From NCBI RefSeq assembly GCF_001420995.1, contig NZ_CP012184.1, positions 4,572,501-4,636,500 of the forward strand: a DNA stretch of 64,000 bases, written 5' to 3'. This DNA is from Pseudonocardia sp. EC080619-01 (GTDB lineage Bacteria > Actinomycetota > Actinomycetes > Mycobacteriales > Pseudonocardiaceae). Under the pieces are notes generated by a model, which was given only the letters and a program-made list of their open reading frames with translations, was not told the origin of the DNA and searched no databases. The position numbers and the translations under genes are program-made. Position 1 is the stretch's first letter. Every line of letters begins with the position of its first letter. Below are positions 53,622 through 62,154 of the stretch, piece by piece.

Positions 53622-54314
53622 ATGAGATCGTCCTCGACCGGTCGCGGATCCGGCCCGCCGGCGACTCGCGGAGGTATCCGTGTGCGTCTCGGGCTCGTGC
53701 TGCTCGCGTCGCAGATGCTCTACCTGCCGCTGGAACTGCTCGTGGTCCGCACGGTGAGAGCGCCGTACGACCTGGTGGGAAGCACGATCAGCGAGCTGGG
53801 TGCGGTCACCTGCGCCGAGTACCCCGGTCCCGCCGCTGTGGTGGCGGTCTGCTCGCCGTGGCACGCGGTGATGAACACCGCGTTCGTCGTCTTCGGGGCC
53901 CTCATGGCCGTCGGAGCGGTGCTCGCCCGACCTGCGTTCCGCCCCGGCCGGCTCGGCACCGTCGCGGCCGGGGCGTGGGTGGTCACCGGGCTGGGCTCGA
54001 TCGGTACCGGGCTGGTGCCGGTCGACGTGTCGGTGGATCTCCATCTGCTCGTGTCGAATCCCGTCGCCGTCGCGCAGCCGTGCGCGCTGCTCCTCACCGC
54101 ACGGGTGTTGCCGCGGCCGAGTCCGCTTCTCGCCGCGACCGGTACCGCACTCGGTCTCGTCGCGGCGGCCGCCACCGTGGTGTTCCTGGGAGCGGGTCCG
54201 CCGGAGCTGGGTGGGCTCCTGGAGCGGCTGGTCGTCTGGCCGGCCACGGTGTGGCTCGGCGCTGTCGCCGTGCGCCTCCTGCTCCGCGACGAGGAGCCAT
54301 CACGCGTCCGGTAG
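53622..54314 (+). CDS. DUF998 family membrane protein
   Basis: A 230-residue membrane protein with about six hydrophobic segments, from VRLGLVLLASQMLYLPLELLV to LVVWPATVWLGAVAVRLLL. The motif STISELGA lies after the first helix, as in DUF998. ATG 53622 is used; a later start at GTG near 53680 is possible. Function unknown. It is the first gene of the post-tRNA block. Confidence 0.75.
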   Translation: MRSSSTGRGSGPPATRGGIRVRLGLVLLASQMLYLPLELLVVRTVRAPYDLVGSTISELGAVTCAEYPGPAAVVAVCSPWHAVMNTAFVVFGALMAVGAVLARPAFRPGRLGTVAAGAWVVTGLGSIGTGLVPVDVSVDLHLLVSNPVAVAQPCALLLTARVLPRPSPLLAATGTALGLVAAAATVVFLGAGPPELGGLLERLVVWPATVWLGAVAVRLLLRDEEPSRVR

Positions 54315-54409
54315 TGCGGCCCGGCCGTCGTCGGGCTCGATCTCCCGCACGGGCGAGGTGGCCGGGCGGAGCCGATCCACGCCAGGTGGGGGTGGCGACT
54401 CCGGTCCGG

Positions 54410-55018
54410 TCACTGGTCGCGCGGACCGAGAACTCCGTCGACGGCGGTGTACAGGGTGTCCGTCTCGGTCTGCAGCAGTGACTCCTCGGCGGGCAGCGCC
54501 CGCTCCAGGCCGAGCCCGTTGACGACGGTGAGCAGGAACTTCGCCCGTCGTGCGGTGTCGTCGGCAGTGACGGCGCCCTCGTTCGCCAGCACGGTCAGCC
54601 AGTACTCGACCCGTCGCTGCATCTCCCGCTCCATGGCGAGGTAGGCGGCCCGGTTGTCCTCGGTCGGCTCGGGCTCGACCCACTCCCGGACGACCTTCAG
54701 CGTCGCGGCTCGCGCCTGTTCGCCCACGCCGGTGCCGACGAGCACCTGGCGGAGGCAGCCGACCAGCCGGTCCCGGGCGGGCGTCGTGGTGTCGTGGATC
54801 GTGTCGTCGGAGACGACGAGGTCGTAGATGCGGGTGAGCACCTCGTCCTGCAGTTCGCGCTGGGTCGGGAAGTGGTAGCGGAGCGATCCCGTGCTCACCC
54901 CGGCCCGGGCCGCGACCGCCCGCACGGTCAGTCTCGTCCCGGGGTCATCCCCGAACATCTGCATGGCGGCGCGGAGGACCTTGTCCCGGCTGCTCGGCTC
55001 ACCGTCGTCACGCTCCAT
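54410..55018 (-). CDS. TetR family regulator
   Basis: A 202-residue repressor. The helix-turn-helix is TVRAVAARAGVSTGSLRYHFPTQRELQDEV near residues 30-60. ATG 55018 has AGGAGG 6 bases upstream; longer frames are not needed. Two 17-bp palindromes lie between it and the divergent membrane-protein gene, so it should control both itself and that gene. The ligand is unknown. Confidence 0.92.
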   Translation of the reverse strand: MERDDGEPSSRDKVLRAAMQMFGDDPGTRLTVRAVAARAGVSTGSLRYHFPTQRELQDEVLTRIYDLVVSDDTIHDTTTPARDRLVGCLRQVLVGTGVGEQARAATLKVVREWVEPEPTEDNRAAYLAMEREMQRRVEYWLTVLANEGAVTADDTARRAKFLLTVVNGLGLERALPAEESLLQTETDTLYTAVDGVLGPRDQ

Positions 55019-55041
55019 GGTGCACCTCCTCTCGCATCGTA

Positions 55042-55058
55042 CTAGCACAACGTGTTAG
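55042..55058. promoter_or_regulatory. TetR operator 1, imperfect
   Basis: CTAGCACA-A-CGTGTTAG, with 6 of 8 arm positions matching. It is centred 33 bp from the perfect site at 55075, near the promoter of the regulator. Confidence 0.7.
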
Positions 55059-55074
55059 TTTCTCGGTGCAGCGG

Positions 55075-55091
55075 CTAACACAGTGTGTTAG
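55075..55091. promoter_or_regulatory. TetR operator 2, perfect palindrome
   Basis: CTAACACA-G-TGTGTTAG, 8+1+8 and exact. It lies 28 bases before the membrane-protein start at 55120. Confidence 0.85.
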
Positions 55092-55119
55092 CCAGGTCGG
55101 ACGAGCGTCGGGGGACGAC

Positions 55120-55776
55120 ATGTTCAAGCAGTGGCGACCTGACCGTGCCGTCCGGCGGGTGAAGCCGGGGGACGGGCGTCCGTTGAAGCGCTTCCGCTGG
55201 TGGCAGATGCTCACCGGCCGGGCACTTCTCCACCTGCGGCTGACGGGCGACGACGGCCGTCCGGTCGAGTACAGCGTCGACGTGCGGCACAACGGCGACA
55301 AGGAGGACGGCGTCGTGCGGGCCCAGCTCTACCGCGACGGCCGCCACCACGCCGAGTCGAAGGTCCCCGCCGTCTTCCCCGTCGAGGGCGGCGCGATCGA
55401 GGTGGCGACGACGAGCTTCGGCGTCAAGCGGTGCCACTACGTGACGACGGCCGGTGCGGAGTACCAGCTCACCCCGGACCCGAGGTCGGCCGAGGGACGC
55501 CGGGCCCGGTTCGAGCGGGAGAGCCCCGGGCTGAGTCGCGTGCTCGGGTTCGTCTCGGTGATCGTCGTCGTGATCGGTCTGGGGCTCAACATCCTGCAGA
55601 TCCTCGAACCGATCTCCCGGATCCCCCCGATCGCCGAGAACATCGGCGTCTTCGTGTCGCCGATCCACCTGCCGATCTGGCTCAACATCACGCTCGCCGT
55701 CGCGGCCGCGCTGGGGAGCACGGAACGGGCCCTGCGGCTCCGCTACCACTGGCTGCTCGACGCCGGTGGGAACTGA
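55120..55776 (+). CDS. unknown two-helix membrane protein under TetR control
   Basis: A 218-residue protein not recognised as any family. Residues 1-135 are soluble and beta-rich, with GRPVEYSVDVRHNGDKEDG, AQLYRDGRHHAESKVPAVFPV and TTAGAEYQLTPD. Two hydrophobic helices follow, VLGFVSVIVVVIGLGLNIL and LPIWLNITLAVAAALG. A short Arg-rich C-terminus ends it. It is divergent from TetR and behind the perfect operator. The fold suggests a membrane-anchored sensor or effector, but nothing specific can be said. Confidence 0.75.
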   Translation: MFKQWRPDRAVRRVKPGDGRPLKRFRWWQMLTGRALLHLRLTGDDGRPVEYSVDVRHNGDKEDGVVRAQLYRDGRHHAESKVPAVFPVEGGAIEVATTSFGVKRCHYVTTAGAEYQLTPDPRSAEGRRARFERESPGLSRVLGFVSVIVVVIGLGLNILQILEPISRIPPIAENIGVFVSPIHLPIWLNITLAVAAALGSTERALRLRYHWLLDAGGN

Positions 55777-55915
55777 CCCCGCGTCACGTCGTACACGCAC
55801 CCCGGTGGGGCGTGACGCAGCGCGCGACCGCCCGGTCGTGAGACCTTCCCGGTCGGACCGCCCAGCGGCAGGGCCCGCCGGGTGACGGCTCACCCGGCGG
55901 GGGACGGAGGTCGGG

Positions 55916-57103
55916 ATGGGCCGACGGCGCGCGATCGCCGGCGCGGTGCTGCTCGATCTCGCCGTGAGCCCCCTGTTCGCGTGGGACGTGTTCACCGCGT
56001 CGGCGCAGCGTGAGCTGGGGGCCGGGACCACCGCGCTGGCCGGCGTCTTCTCCGTCGGTCTCGCGGCGTTCACGGCCGGGGTCCTCGCAGGCGGCCGGAT
56101 CGCCGACTCGGTCGCTCCCCGCCGTCTCGCACTGGTGACGGCGGCCGGCAGTGTCGCCGGTCTGCTCGGGAGCGCCGCGGCGACGTCGGTCGTCGTCCTG
56201 GTGATCGCGTTCGGCGTGGTGCTCGGTGCCACCGCCGGACTCGGCTACGCGACCGCGGTGCGGGTGGCCGGGACCGTGCGGTCCGGCCGGGGGCTCGCGC
56301 TCGGGCTGGTGGTGGCCTCCTACGCGGTCGGGACCGCGGTCCTCGCCCCGGTCGCGGCGGTCCTGCTTGTGGTGGCCGGCCGCGGCGGGACCTTCGTCGT
56401 GCTGGCCGCGGTCCTCGGCGCCGTCCTCCTCGCCGCCGCGGTGCTGCTGCCGGGCGCCGCCCCGGAAGCCCCGGACGCCCCGGCTGCGCCGTCCGGCACC
56501 GACGGCGGACGGGTGCCACGCCGCCCGGTCGTCGCCCTGTGGCTGGGGTTCGGTCTCGGCAGCGCACCGGCCCTGGCTGCCTTCGCACTCGCCGGCCGGC
56601 TCGCCGGACCGGCCGCGGCCGTGGCGTCGGCGGTGGTGCTGCTCAACCTCGGCAACGTCGTCGGGCGGCTGGTCGCCGGACCGGTCTCGGACCGGGTGGG
56701 CCGCCGCGCGACCCTGCACGCGAACTCGGCGCTGCTCGTGGTCGTGTGCGTCGCGCTCGCCGCCGGGGCGGGCGGCCCCCTGGCGCTGACGGCGCTGTTC
56801 CTGCTCGGGACCCAGTACGGCGCGCTGTCGACCCTCGTCCCGGCCGCGGTCTCCGACGTCGTCCCCGGTGGGCGGTTCGGCGCGACCTACGGCCGTGTCT
56901 TCACCGGCTGGGGCGTCGCCGGTCTCGTCGCCCCGGTCGCCGCGTCGGCGGGTTCGCTCGCCGCCGGGTACGGGGTCGTCTACTCCGTGTTCGTCGTCGT
57001 CGCGGTCCTCTCGTGGGTCTGCGTGGCGGTCCACGGCGGAGGACCGGGGACGGCGCCCGGGCTCACCGGCGGGCGTCCCGGTAGCCCGCGACGGTCGCGA
57101 TGA
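55916..57103 (+). CDS. MFS transporter
   Basis: A 395-residue major facilitator with twelve hydrophobic segments. The loop after helix 2 is GGRIADSVAPRRL and the second-half equivalent is GPVSDRVGRRATL. The start MGRRRAIAGAVLLDLAVSPLFAWDVFTASAQREL resembles oxalate/formate antiporter-like (OFA) carriers. Substrate unknown. Its 3' end overlaps an antisense hydrolase remnant by 41 bases. Confidence 0.88.
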   Translation: MGRRRAIAGAVLLDLAVSPLFAWDVFTASAQRELGAGTTALAGVFSVGLAAFTAGVLAGGRIADSVAPRRLALVTAAGSVAGLLGSAAATSVVVLVIAFGVVLGATAGLGYATAVRVAGTVRSGRGLALGLVVASYAVGTAVLAPVAAVLLVVAGRGGTFVVLAAVLGAVLLAAAVLLPGAAPEAPDAPAAPSGTDGGRVPRRPVVALWLGFGLGSAPALAAFALAGRLAGPAAAVASAVVLLNLGNVVGRLVAGPVSDRVGRRATLHANSALLVVVCVALAAGAGGPLALTALFLLGTQYGALSTLVPAAVSDVVPGGRFGATYGRVFTGWGVAGLVAPVAASAGSLAAGYGVVYSVFVVVAVLSWVCVAVHGGGPGTAPGLTGGRPGSPRRSR

Positions 57104-57305
57104 TCCGGCGCCTGGCATCGGGGTGCGAGTAGCCGAGATGACCGAAGGAGAAGTGGTGGAAGCGCGCCGCGGGATTGCGGTCCGCGAGCACGAGTGCGAA
57201 CGGGGCCTGCGCGTCGTGGGCGCCGCAGAAGATGTCGAGTCGAACCACGGGAGCGTCGGGTTGACGGGCACGGGCACGATCCCGGACCGGATCGGAGGGC
57301 GGCAT
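57063..57305 (-). pseudogene. alpha/beta hydrolase C-terminal remnant
   Basis: An 80-codon frame whose second half, IFCGAHDAQAPFALVLAD and FHHFSFGHLGYSHPDARRRI, looks like the last third of an alpha/beta hydrolase, with the Asp (HD) and His (GHL) of a catalytic triad. No nucleophile domain precedes it in any frame up to the next gene, so this is probably a truncated remnant. A small real gene cannot be excluded. Confidence 0.5.
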
Positions 57306-57411
57306 CTTCCACCGGGAGGCACCCGGACGCCACGGCCGGCCGAAGATCACCGATCGGGAAGAGCGACGGCCGGATGTGGCCGGATCCCTTCCCGACTCGT
57401 GATCACCGGGC

Positions 57412-58452
57412 TCACTGCGGCGGGACGACGGCGCGGATCCGCGGGACGAGCTCGTCGAGCGCGTAGTCGAGGCTGAGGATCGTTCCCCAGCTGAACGCCC
57501 CGGAGACGACCGGGTCCTCGATCCACAGCACCCTGCCCTGCTGCACGACCGGCAGCGCCGCGTGGAGCGGGCTGTTCTCGATCTCCGGCCGGACCTCGGG
57601 GGACGCGCCGATGTTCCACACGAGCAGGTCCTCGGACAGCTCGGACATGAGCTCGTCGGAGACGTCGATCTCGCCGTACTCGTCGGGCGCGATCCCGCCG
57701 ATCTCGCCCGGCACGGTGAAGCCGAGCCCGCCGAAGAACCGGGCGCGCACGTCGTTGCCGGACCGCACGACGCTGGCGCCCGGCTCGAACCGCTCCGCGA
57801 CGACGGCGGTCCTCCCCGCGAACTGCGGGTTCTGCGCGGCGGCCTCGGCGAACCGGCCCTCGACACGCTGCACCAGCCCCACCGCCTCCTGCTCGCGGCC
57901 GAGCGCCTCGCCGGTGGCGCGGGTGGCCTCCTGCCAGGTGACGGTGAAGTTCGTGAACTGCTGGTCGGGGACGACGGTCGGGGCGATCCGCGACAGCTGG
58001 TCGTACTGCTCCCGGGTGGTCCCGTTGTAGAGGCTGAGGATCAGGTCCGGCTGCAGGGAGGCGATCTCCTCCAGCGGGGGAGCCTCCTCGTTGCGGACGC
58101 CGCCGTTCAGTACGACCGGCGTCGCACCTCCGAGCTCGTCCTGCGCCCACGGCCAGGTCGCGCTCGGGTAGTCGCCGTACCACTGGCTCACCGCGACCGG
58201 CGTCACGCCGAGGGCCAGCAGCGGGTCCTGGTCGGACAGGCCGAGCGCGATCACCCGCGTCGGCTCGGCCGGGATCTCGGTGGTGCCGTAGGCGTGGTCG
58301 ATCCGCACGGGGAACGTGCCGCCACCGTCGGTCGCCGGCCCGGGGGCAGCGGGCTCCCCGGACGACGTGCAGCCGGCCACCAGGAGGACGGTGGCGAGGG
58401 GCAGGAGTACCGCGGTGCGCAGGCGACGCCGCAGGGCGGGGCGGAGGTACAC
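57412..58452 (-). CDS. iron-siderophore ABC transporter substrate-binding lipoprotein
   Basis: A 346-residue exported binding protein. A basic start is followed by AVLLPLATVLLVAGC, a lipobox with Cys near residue 27. The TroA/FepB-type domain begins IDHAYGTTEIPAEPTRVIALG, and the linker helix region includes QLSRIAPTVVPDQQ. Its GTG start is preceded by an IdeR/DtxR-like box, which supports iron control. No permease or ATPase gene lies next to it, so it must use a transporter encoded elsewhere. Confidence 0.9.
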   Translation of the reverse strand: MYLRPALRRRLRTAVLLPLATVLLVAGCTSSGEPAAPGPATDGGGTFPVRIDHAYGTTEIPAEPTRVIALGLSDQDPLLALGVTPVAVSQWYGDYPSATWPWAQDELGGATPVVLNGGVRNEEAPPLEEIASLQPDLILSLYNGTTREQYDQLSRIAPTVVPDQQFTNFTVTWQEATRATGEALGREQEAVGLVQRVEGRFAEAAAQNPQFAGRTAVVAERFEPGASVVRSGNDVRARFFGGLGFTVPGEIGGIAPDEYGEIDVSDELMSELSEDLLVWNIGASPEVRPEIENSPLHAALPVVQQGRVLWIEDPVVSGAFSWGTILSLDYALDELVPRIRAVVPPQ

Positions 58453-58477
58453 GAGTCGACCCGTTCGTCCGAGGAGA

Positions 58478-58496
58478 TGAGTGTCGCCTAACCTAA
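58478..58496 (-). promoter_or_regulatory. IdeR/DtxR-like iron box
   Basis: On the minus strand TTAGGTTAGGCGACACTCA matches 15 of 19 positions of the TTAGGTTAGGCTAACCTAA consensus, with a perfect first half. It lies 26 bases before the lipoprotein start and overlaps the last codons of the upstream TetR gene. Confidence 0.75.
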
Positions 58497-59132
58497 TCCG
58501 CGCGGGACCGGATGACCATGCCGCGATCGCCGTCCGGCGGCCGGCACCGCGCGGGCGACCGCGTCCCGCGCCGCCTCCGGTGGGACGCCGAGGGTGAGGA
58601 GGTGCCCGAGCGCGACGTCGGTCTCGTCGCCGTCCCACCGCCCGCTCTCCGCCGCCCGCAGGTAGGTCGCCGAGCCGTTCTCCAGCACCTCGCCGAGGAT
58701 CGCCGCGTCGACGTGACGTGCGAACACCCCGGACTGCTGGCCGTGTGCGATCAACCGGGCCATGACGGCGTGGAACGGCGTCATGGCGGCCCGCACCTCG
58801 GCGTCCATCGTCTGCCGGGCGAGGGTGATCAGGGGGCCGTTGCGCCGGGCGGTGCTCCAGGTCCGGACGACGACGGCGGCCAGCTCCGTGGCGGGGTCCG
58901 CCGCGGCGGTGTCGACCTCCCCGACCTGCTCGACGAAGTCGGCAGCCGCGGCGTGCACCAGCGCGACCAGCAGGGCCTGCCGGTTGGCGAAGTGCCCGTA
59001 GACCGTCCGCCGGACGACGCCGGCCCGGGCGGCGACGTCGTCGAGCGTCGCCTCCGGGTCCTGCCGCAGCACCTCGCTGGCGGCGTCCAGGATCGACCGC
59101 CGGTTGCGCTCGCGGGCGGAGGACCTCTTCAT
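58488..59132 (-). CDS. TetR family regulator
   Basis: A 214-residue repressor. The DNA-binding part is TLDDVAARAGVVRRTVYGHFANRQALLVAL. ATG 59132 (MKRSSARERN) is preferred, because upstream codons lie inside the divergent operator region. A perfect 17-bp palindrome separates it from the P450 gene, so it probably controls P450 expression. Confidence 0.92.
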   Translation of the reverse strand: MKRSSARERNRRSILDAASEVLRQDPEATLDDVAARAGVVRRTVYGHFANRQALLVALVHAAAADFVEQVGEVDTAAADPATELAAVVVRTWSTARRNGPLITLARQTMDAEVRAAMTPFHAVMARLIAHGQQSGVFARHVDAAILGEVLENGSATYLRAAESGRWDGDETDVALGHLLTLGVPPEAARDAVARAVPAAGRRSRHGHPVPRGLG

Positions 59133-59145
59133 CACGAGTGCATTT

Positions 59146-59162
59146 TTGCACAAGCTGTGCAA
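59146..59162. promoter_or_regulatory. perfect operator palindrome between TetR and P450
   Basis: TTGCACA-AGC-TGTGCAA, exact arms of 7 with a 3-base centre. The site lies 14 bases upstream of the TetR start and 42 upstream of the P450 start, suited to control both. Confidence 0.85.
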
Positions 59163-59203
59163 GTCTAGAAGGGACCGAACCGCGCACCCGGACGGAGCGG
59201 ACG

Positions 59204-60421
59204 ATGACCACCACGCAGGACACCGAGCCGCTCCGGCTCGGGGCGGACTTCTTCGACGACCCGGACGCGCTGTACCGGGAGCTGCGGGTGGACCGGCCCG
59301 TGGTGCGGGCCGTCGCGCCCAACGGCCTCTCGTTCTGGATGATCACCCGCTACGACGACGCCCGGGCCGCCCTCAACGACGGCCGGCTCGCCAAGGACGC
59401 CGCGCGCATCCCGGAGATCCTCGCCCGCGAGGAGGAGGCCCCGTCGGCCCGGGCGCTCGCCGAGTCCCTGGTCCAGCACATGCTCAACGCGGACCCGCCC
59501 GACCACACGCGGCTGCGCAAGCTCGTCGGCCGGGCCTTCACGATGCGCGCGATCGCCCGGCTGCGGCCGCGGATCGAGGAGATCGCGAACGAGCTGGCCG
59601 ACGCGATGGAGGCCGCCGGGCCCGACGTCGACCTGCTCGACGAGTTCGCCTTCCCGCTGCCGATGACGGTCATCTGCGAGATTCTCGGCGTCCCGCAGGG
59701 CCGCCGCGACGACTTCCGCGAGTGGTCGAACACGCTCCTCTCCGGCGCGGGCGACGACGAGCGCGGGGCGGCCGCCGGCGCCATGGCGCAGTTCCTCGCC
59801 GAGCTGGTCGCCGACAAGTCCGCGAACCCGGGCGACGACATGCTCTCCGAGATCGTGCGGGCCTCGGAGGACGGTGACTCGCTCAGCCACGCCGAGACGA
59901 CGGCGATGGCGTTCCTGCTGCTCGTCGCCGGGCACGAGACGACGGTCAACCTGATCGGCAACGGGATGCTCGCGCTGCTGCGCGACCCCGAGCAGCGGGA
60001 CCTGCTCCGGCGCGAGCCGGAGCGCGTGCCGAACGCCGTCGAGGAGTTCCTGCGCTACGACGGCCCGGTCAACCTCGCGACCTTCCGGTTCACCGCCGAG
60101 CCGGTCGAGTACTCCGGCACGACGATCCCCGCCGACCAGTTCGTCCTCGTCTCACTGATCGGGGCGAACCGCGACCCCGAGCGCTACGCCGACGCCGACC
60201 GGCTCGACGTCACCCGGGACACCTCGGGCCACCTGGCCTTCGGCTACGGCATCCACCACTGCGTCGGCGCGCCGCTGGCCCGGCTGGAGGGCGAGGTCGC
60301 CTTCCGCACCCTGCTCGAACGATTCCCGGACCTGACGCTCGGCGGTGAGCCCGGCCCGCACCGGGAGAGCACGCTGATCCACGGGCTCACGAGCCTGCCG
60401 GTGCGGACCGGTCCCCGCTGA
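59204..60421 (+). CDS. cytochrome P450
   Basis: Soluble bacterial P450 of 405 residues. The I-helix oxygen motif is LLLVAGHETTVNLIGNG, the ExxR motif EEFLR, and the heme loop FGYGIHHCVGAPLARLE with Cys as thiolate ligand. It oxidises an unknown substrate with ferredoxin supplied from elsewhere. It is divergent from TetR and its 3' end overlaps the XRE gene by 35 bases. Confidence 0.96.
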   Translation: MTTTQDTEPLRLGADFFDDPDALYRELRVDRPVVRAVAPNGLSFWMITRYDDARAALNDGRLAKDAARIPEILAREEEAPSARALAESLVQHMLNADPPDHTRLRKLVGRAFTMRAIARLRPRIEEIANELADAMEAAGPDVDLLDEFAFPLPMTVICEILGVPQGRRDDFREWSNTLLSGAGDDERGAAAGAMAQFLAELVADKSANPGDDMLSEIVRASEDGDSLSHAETTAMAFLLLVAGHETTVNLIGNGMLALLRDPEQRDLLRREPERVPNAVEEFLRYDGPVNLATFRFTAEPVEYSGTTIPADQFVLVSLIGANRDPERYADADRLDVTRDTSGHLAFGYGIHHCVGAPLARLEGEVAFRTLLERFPDLTLGGEPGPHRESTLIHGLTSLPVRTGPR

Positions 60422-61250
60422 ACTGCTGGCTGCCGATCACCCCGAGGAGCTCGAACCGTCGCGCGGTCTCGCTGCGCGGTGCCGCGGTGAGCACGAGCAG
60501 CGCCTGCGACCGGTCCTCGGTGAACAGCACCTGGCAGTCGACCTCGAGCGGGCCGAGCTCGGGGTGCAGCAGCGTCTTGTGGTCGGCGAACCGGCGGCCG
60601 ACCTCCTGGAGCTCCCAGAGGCCGTCGAACTCGGGGCTGCGGTCGCGCAGTACCCGGACCAGCTCGCCGGCCCGGGACTCCGGCCCCAGCAGCCCGAGGG
60701 CCGCGCGCAGGGTCGCGACCTGTGCGCGGCTCTGCCGGTCCCGGTCGTCGGAGGGGTAGCGCTCGCGCTCGGTGGGATCGGTGAACCAGCGGTAGACCTC
60801 GCTGCGGGCGTGCCCGGTGTGCCGGGCGTGGTCACCGAACAACGCCCGGGCCATGTCGTTCTGCACGAGCGTCTCGCCGAGCACGGACAGGACCATGGCC
60901 GGGGTGTCCTGCAGCCGGTCCAGCACACGGAGCAGTGCCGGGGCGACGTGGCCGGACAGCGGCGCCGTCGCGGGTGCGTTGCGCCCCGCGCACCGGAACA
61001 GGTAGTCGCGTTCCTCGGAGCCGAGGCGCAGCGCCCGGGCCAGCGAGGCGAGCATCTGCTCGCTCGGCTGCGGGCCGCGCTGCTGCTCCAGCCGCGTGTA
61101 GTAGTCGGTCGACATGACCGCCAGCGACGCGACCTCCTCGCGACGCAGGCCCGGTGCCCGCCGGCGCGGCCCGTCGGGCAGGCCGACGTCGGAGGGGCGC
61201 AGGTCCTCCCGGCGCCGGCGCAGGAAGTCGGCGAGTGCGGCGCGGTCCAT
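60387..61250 (-). CDS. XRE family regulator with MmyB-like domain
   Basis: A 287-residue regulator. The N-terminal helix-turn-helix reads RRRAPGLRREEVASLAVMSTDYYTRLEQQRG, and a PAS-like MmyB domain follows (VLSVLGETLVQNDMARALFGDH). Such proteins often sit next to, and control, a short-chain dehydrogenase, as here across 104 bases. The convergent overlap with P450 suggests the two transcripts interfere. Confidence 0.92.
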   Translation of the reverse strand: MDRAALADFLRRRREDLRPSDVGLPDGPRRRAPGLRREEVASLAVMSTDYYTRLEQQRGPQPSEQMLASLARALRLGSEERDYLFRCAGRNAPATAPLSGHVAPALLRVLDRLQDTPAMVLSVLGETLVQNDMARALFGDHARHTGHARSEVYRWFTDPTERERYPSDDRDRQSRAQVATLRAALGLLGPESRAGELVRVLRDRSPEFDGLWELQEVGRRFADHKTLLHPELGPLEVDCQVLFTEDRSQALLVLTAAPRSETARRFELLGVIGSQQFSGDRSAPAGS

Positions 61251-61354
61251 GCCGCCGAGTATCGGCTCCCGTCCGGTCGGCGGACCAGGGACCGGTGATC
61301 CCCCGATGACGGGTCTCTGCCGGAGGCGCCGTCCCCCCGGCGACGGTGGTGCCC

Positions 61355-62128
61355 ATGCAGATCACCGGACGCACCGTCTTCATCCCCGGCTCGACGAGCG
61401 GGATCGGCCTGGCACTGGCGCTCGCCCTGCGCGAGCGCGGGAACACCGTGATCCTCGGTGGCCGCCGCCGCGCACTGCTCGACGAGCTCACCGCGGCGCA
61501 CCCCGGTCTGGACGCCGTCGAGATCGACACGGCCGACCCGGCGAGCATCCGCACGGCCGTCGCGGAGGTCCTCGACCGGCACCCGGACCTCGACGTCCTC
61601 GTCGCGATGGCCGGGATCATGCGCGTCGAGGACTGGCACACCCCCGACGGGTTCGTGGCCTCCGCCGAGGAGGTCGTGACCACGAACGTGCTCGGCCCGG
61701 TCCGGCTGATCGGGGAGCTGGTCGAGCACTTCCGGACCCGCCCCGCCGCGACGATCGTGACCGTCTCCTCCGGGCTCGCGTTCGTCCCGCTCGGCGCGAC
61801 ACCCAGCTACAACGCCTCCAAGGCCGCCGTGCACATGCTGACCGAGTCGCTCCGCCTCCAGCTCGCGGACACGACCGTGGGGCTGCACGAGATCGTGCCG
61901 CCGTCGGTCGCCACCGACCTGCTCCCGACCCAGCGGGAGAGCCCGATCGCGATGCCGCTGGACGAGTTCGTCGCCGAGGTGGTGCAGATCCTCGACACCC
62001 GGCCGGACGACGGCGAGGTGCTCGTCGAGCGGGTCGGGTTCCTGCGGCACGCCGAGGCCCGCGGCGACTACGACGACGTCGTCCGCAGGCTCAACGCCTC
62101 GGACCCGCACCGCGGGCACGTAGCCTGA
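61355..62128 (+). CDS. short-chain dehydrogenase/reductase
   Basis: NAD(P)-dependent oxidoreductase of 257 residues. The cofactor motif is [18 protein letters not shown], the AMAG segment replaces the usual NNAG, and the catalytic SS...YNASKAA is intact. The family resembles DltE-type SDRs found beside MmyB-type XRE genes. ATG 61355. Substrate unknown. Confidence 0.92.
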   Translation: MQITGRTVFIPGSTSGIGLALALALRERGNTVILGGRRRALLDELTAAHPGLDAVEIDTADPASIRTAVAEVLDRHPDLDVLVAMAGIMRVEDWHTPDGFVASAEEVVTTNVLGPVRLIGELVEHFRTRPAATIVTVSSGLAFVPLGATPSYNASKAAVHMLTESLRLQLADTTVGLHEIVPPSVATDLLPTQRESPIAMPLDEFVAEVVQILDTRPDDGEVLVERVGFLRHAEARGDYDDVVRRLNASDPHRGHVA

Positions 62129-62154
62129 CCGACGATTCCGACGGGGGAGGGCAC

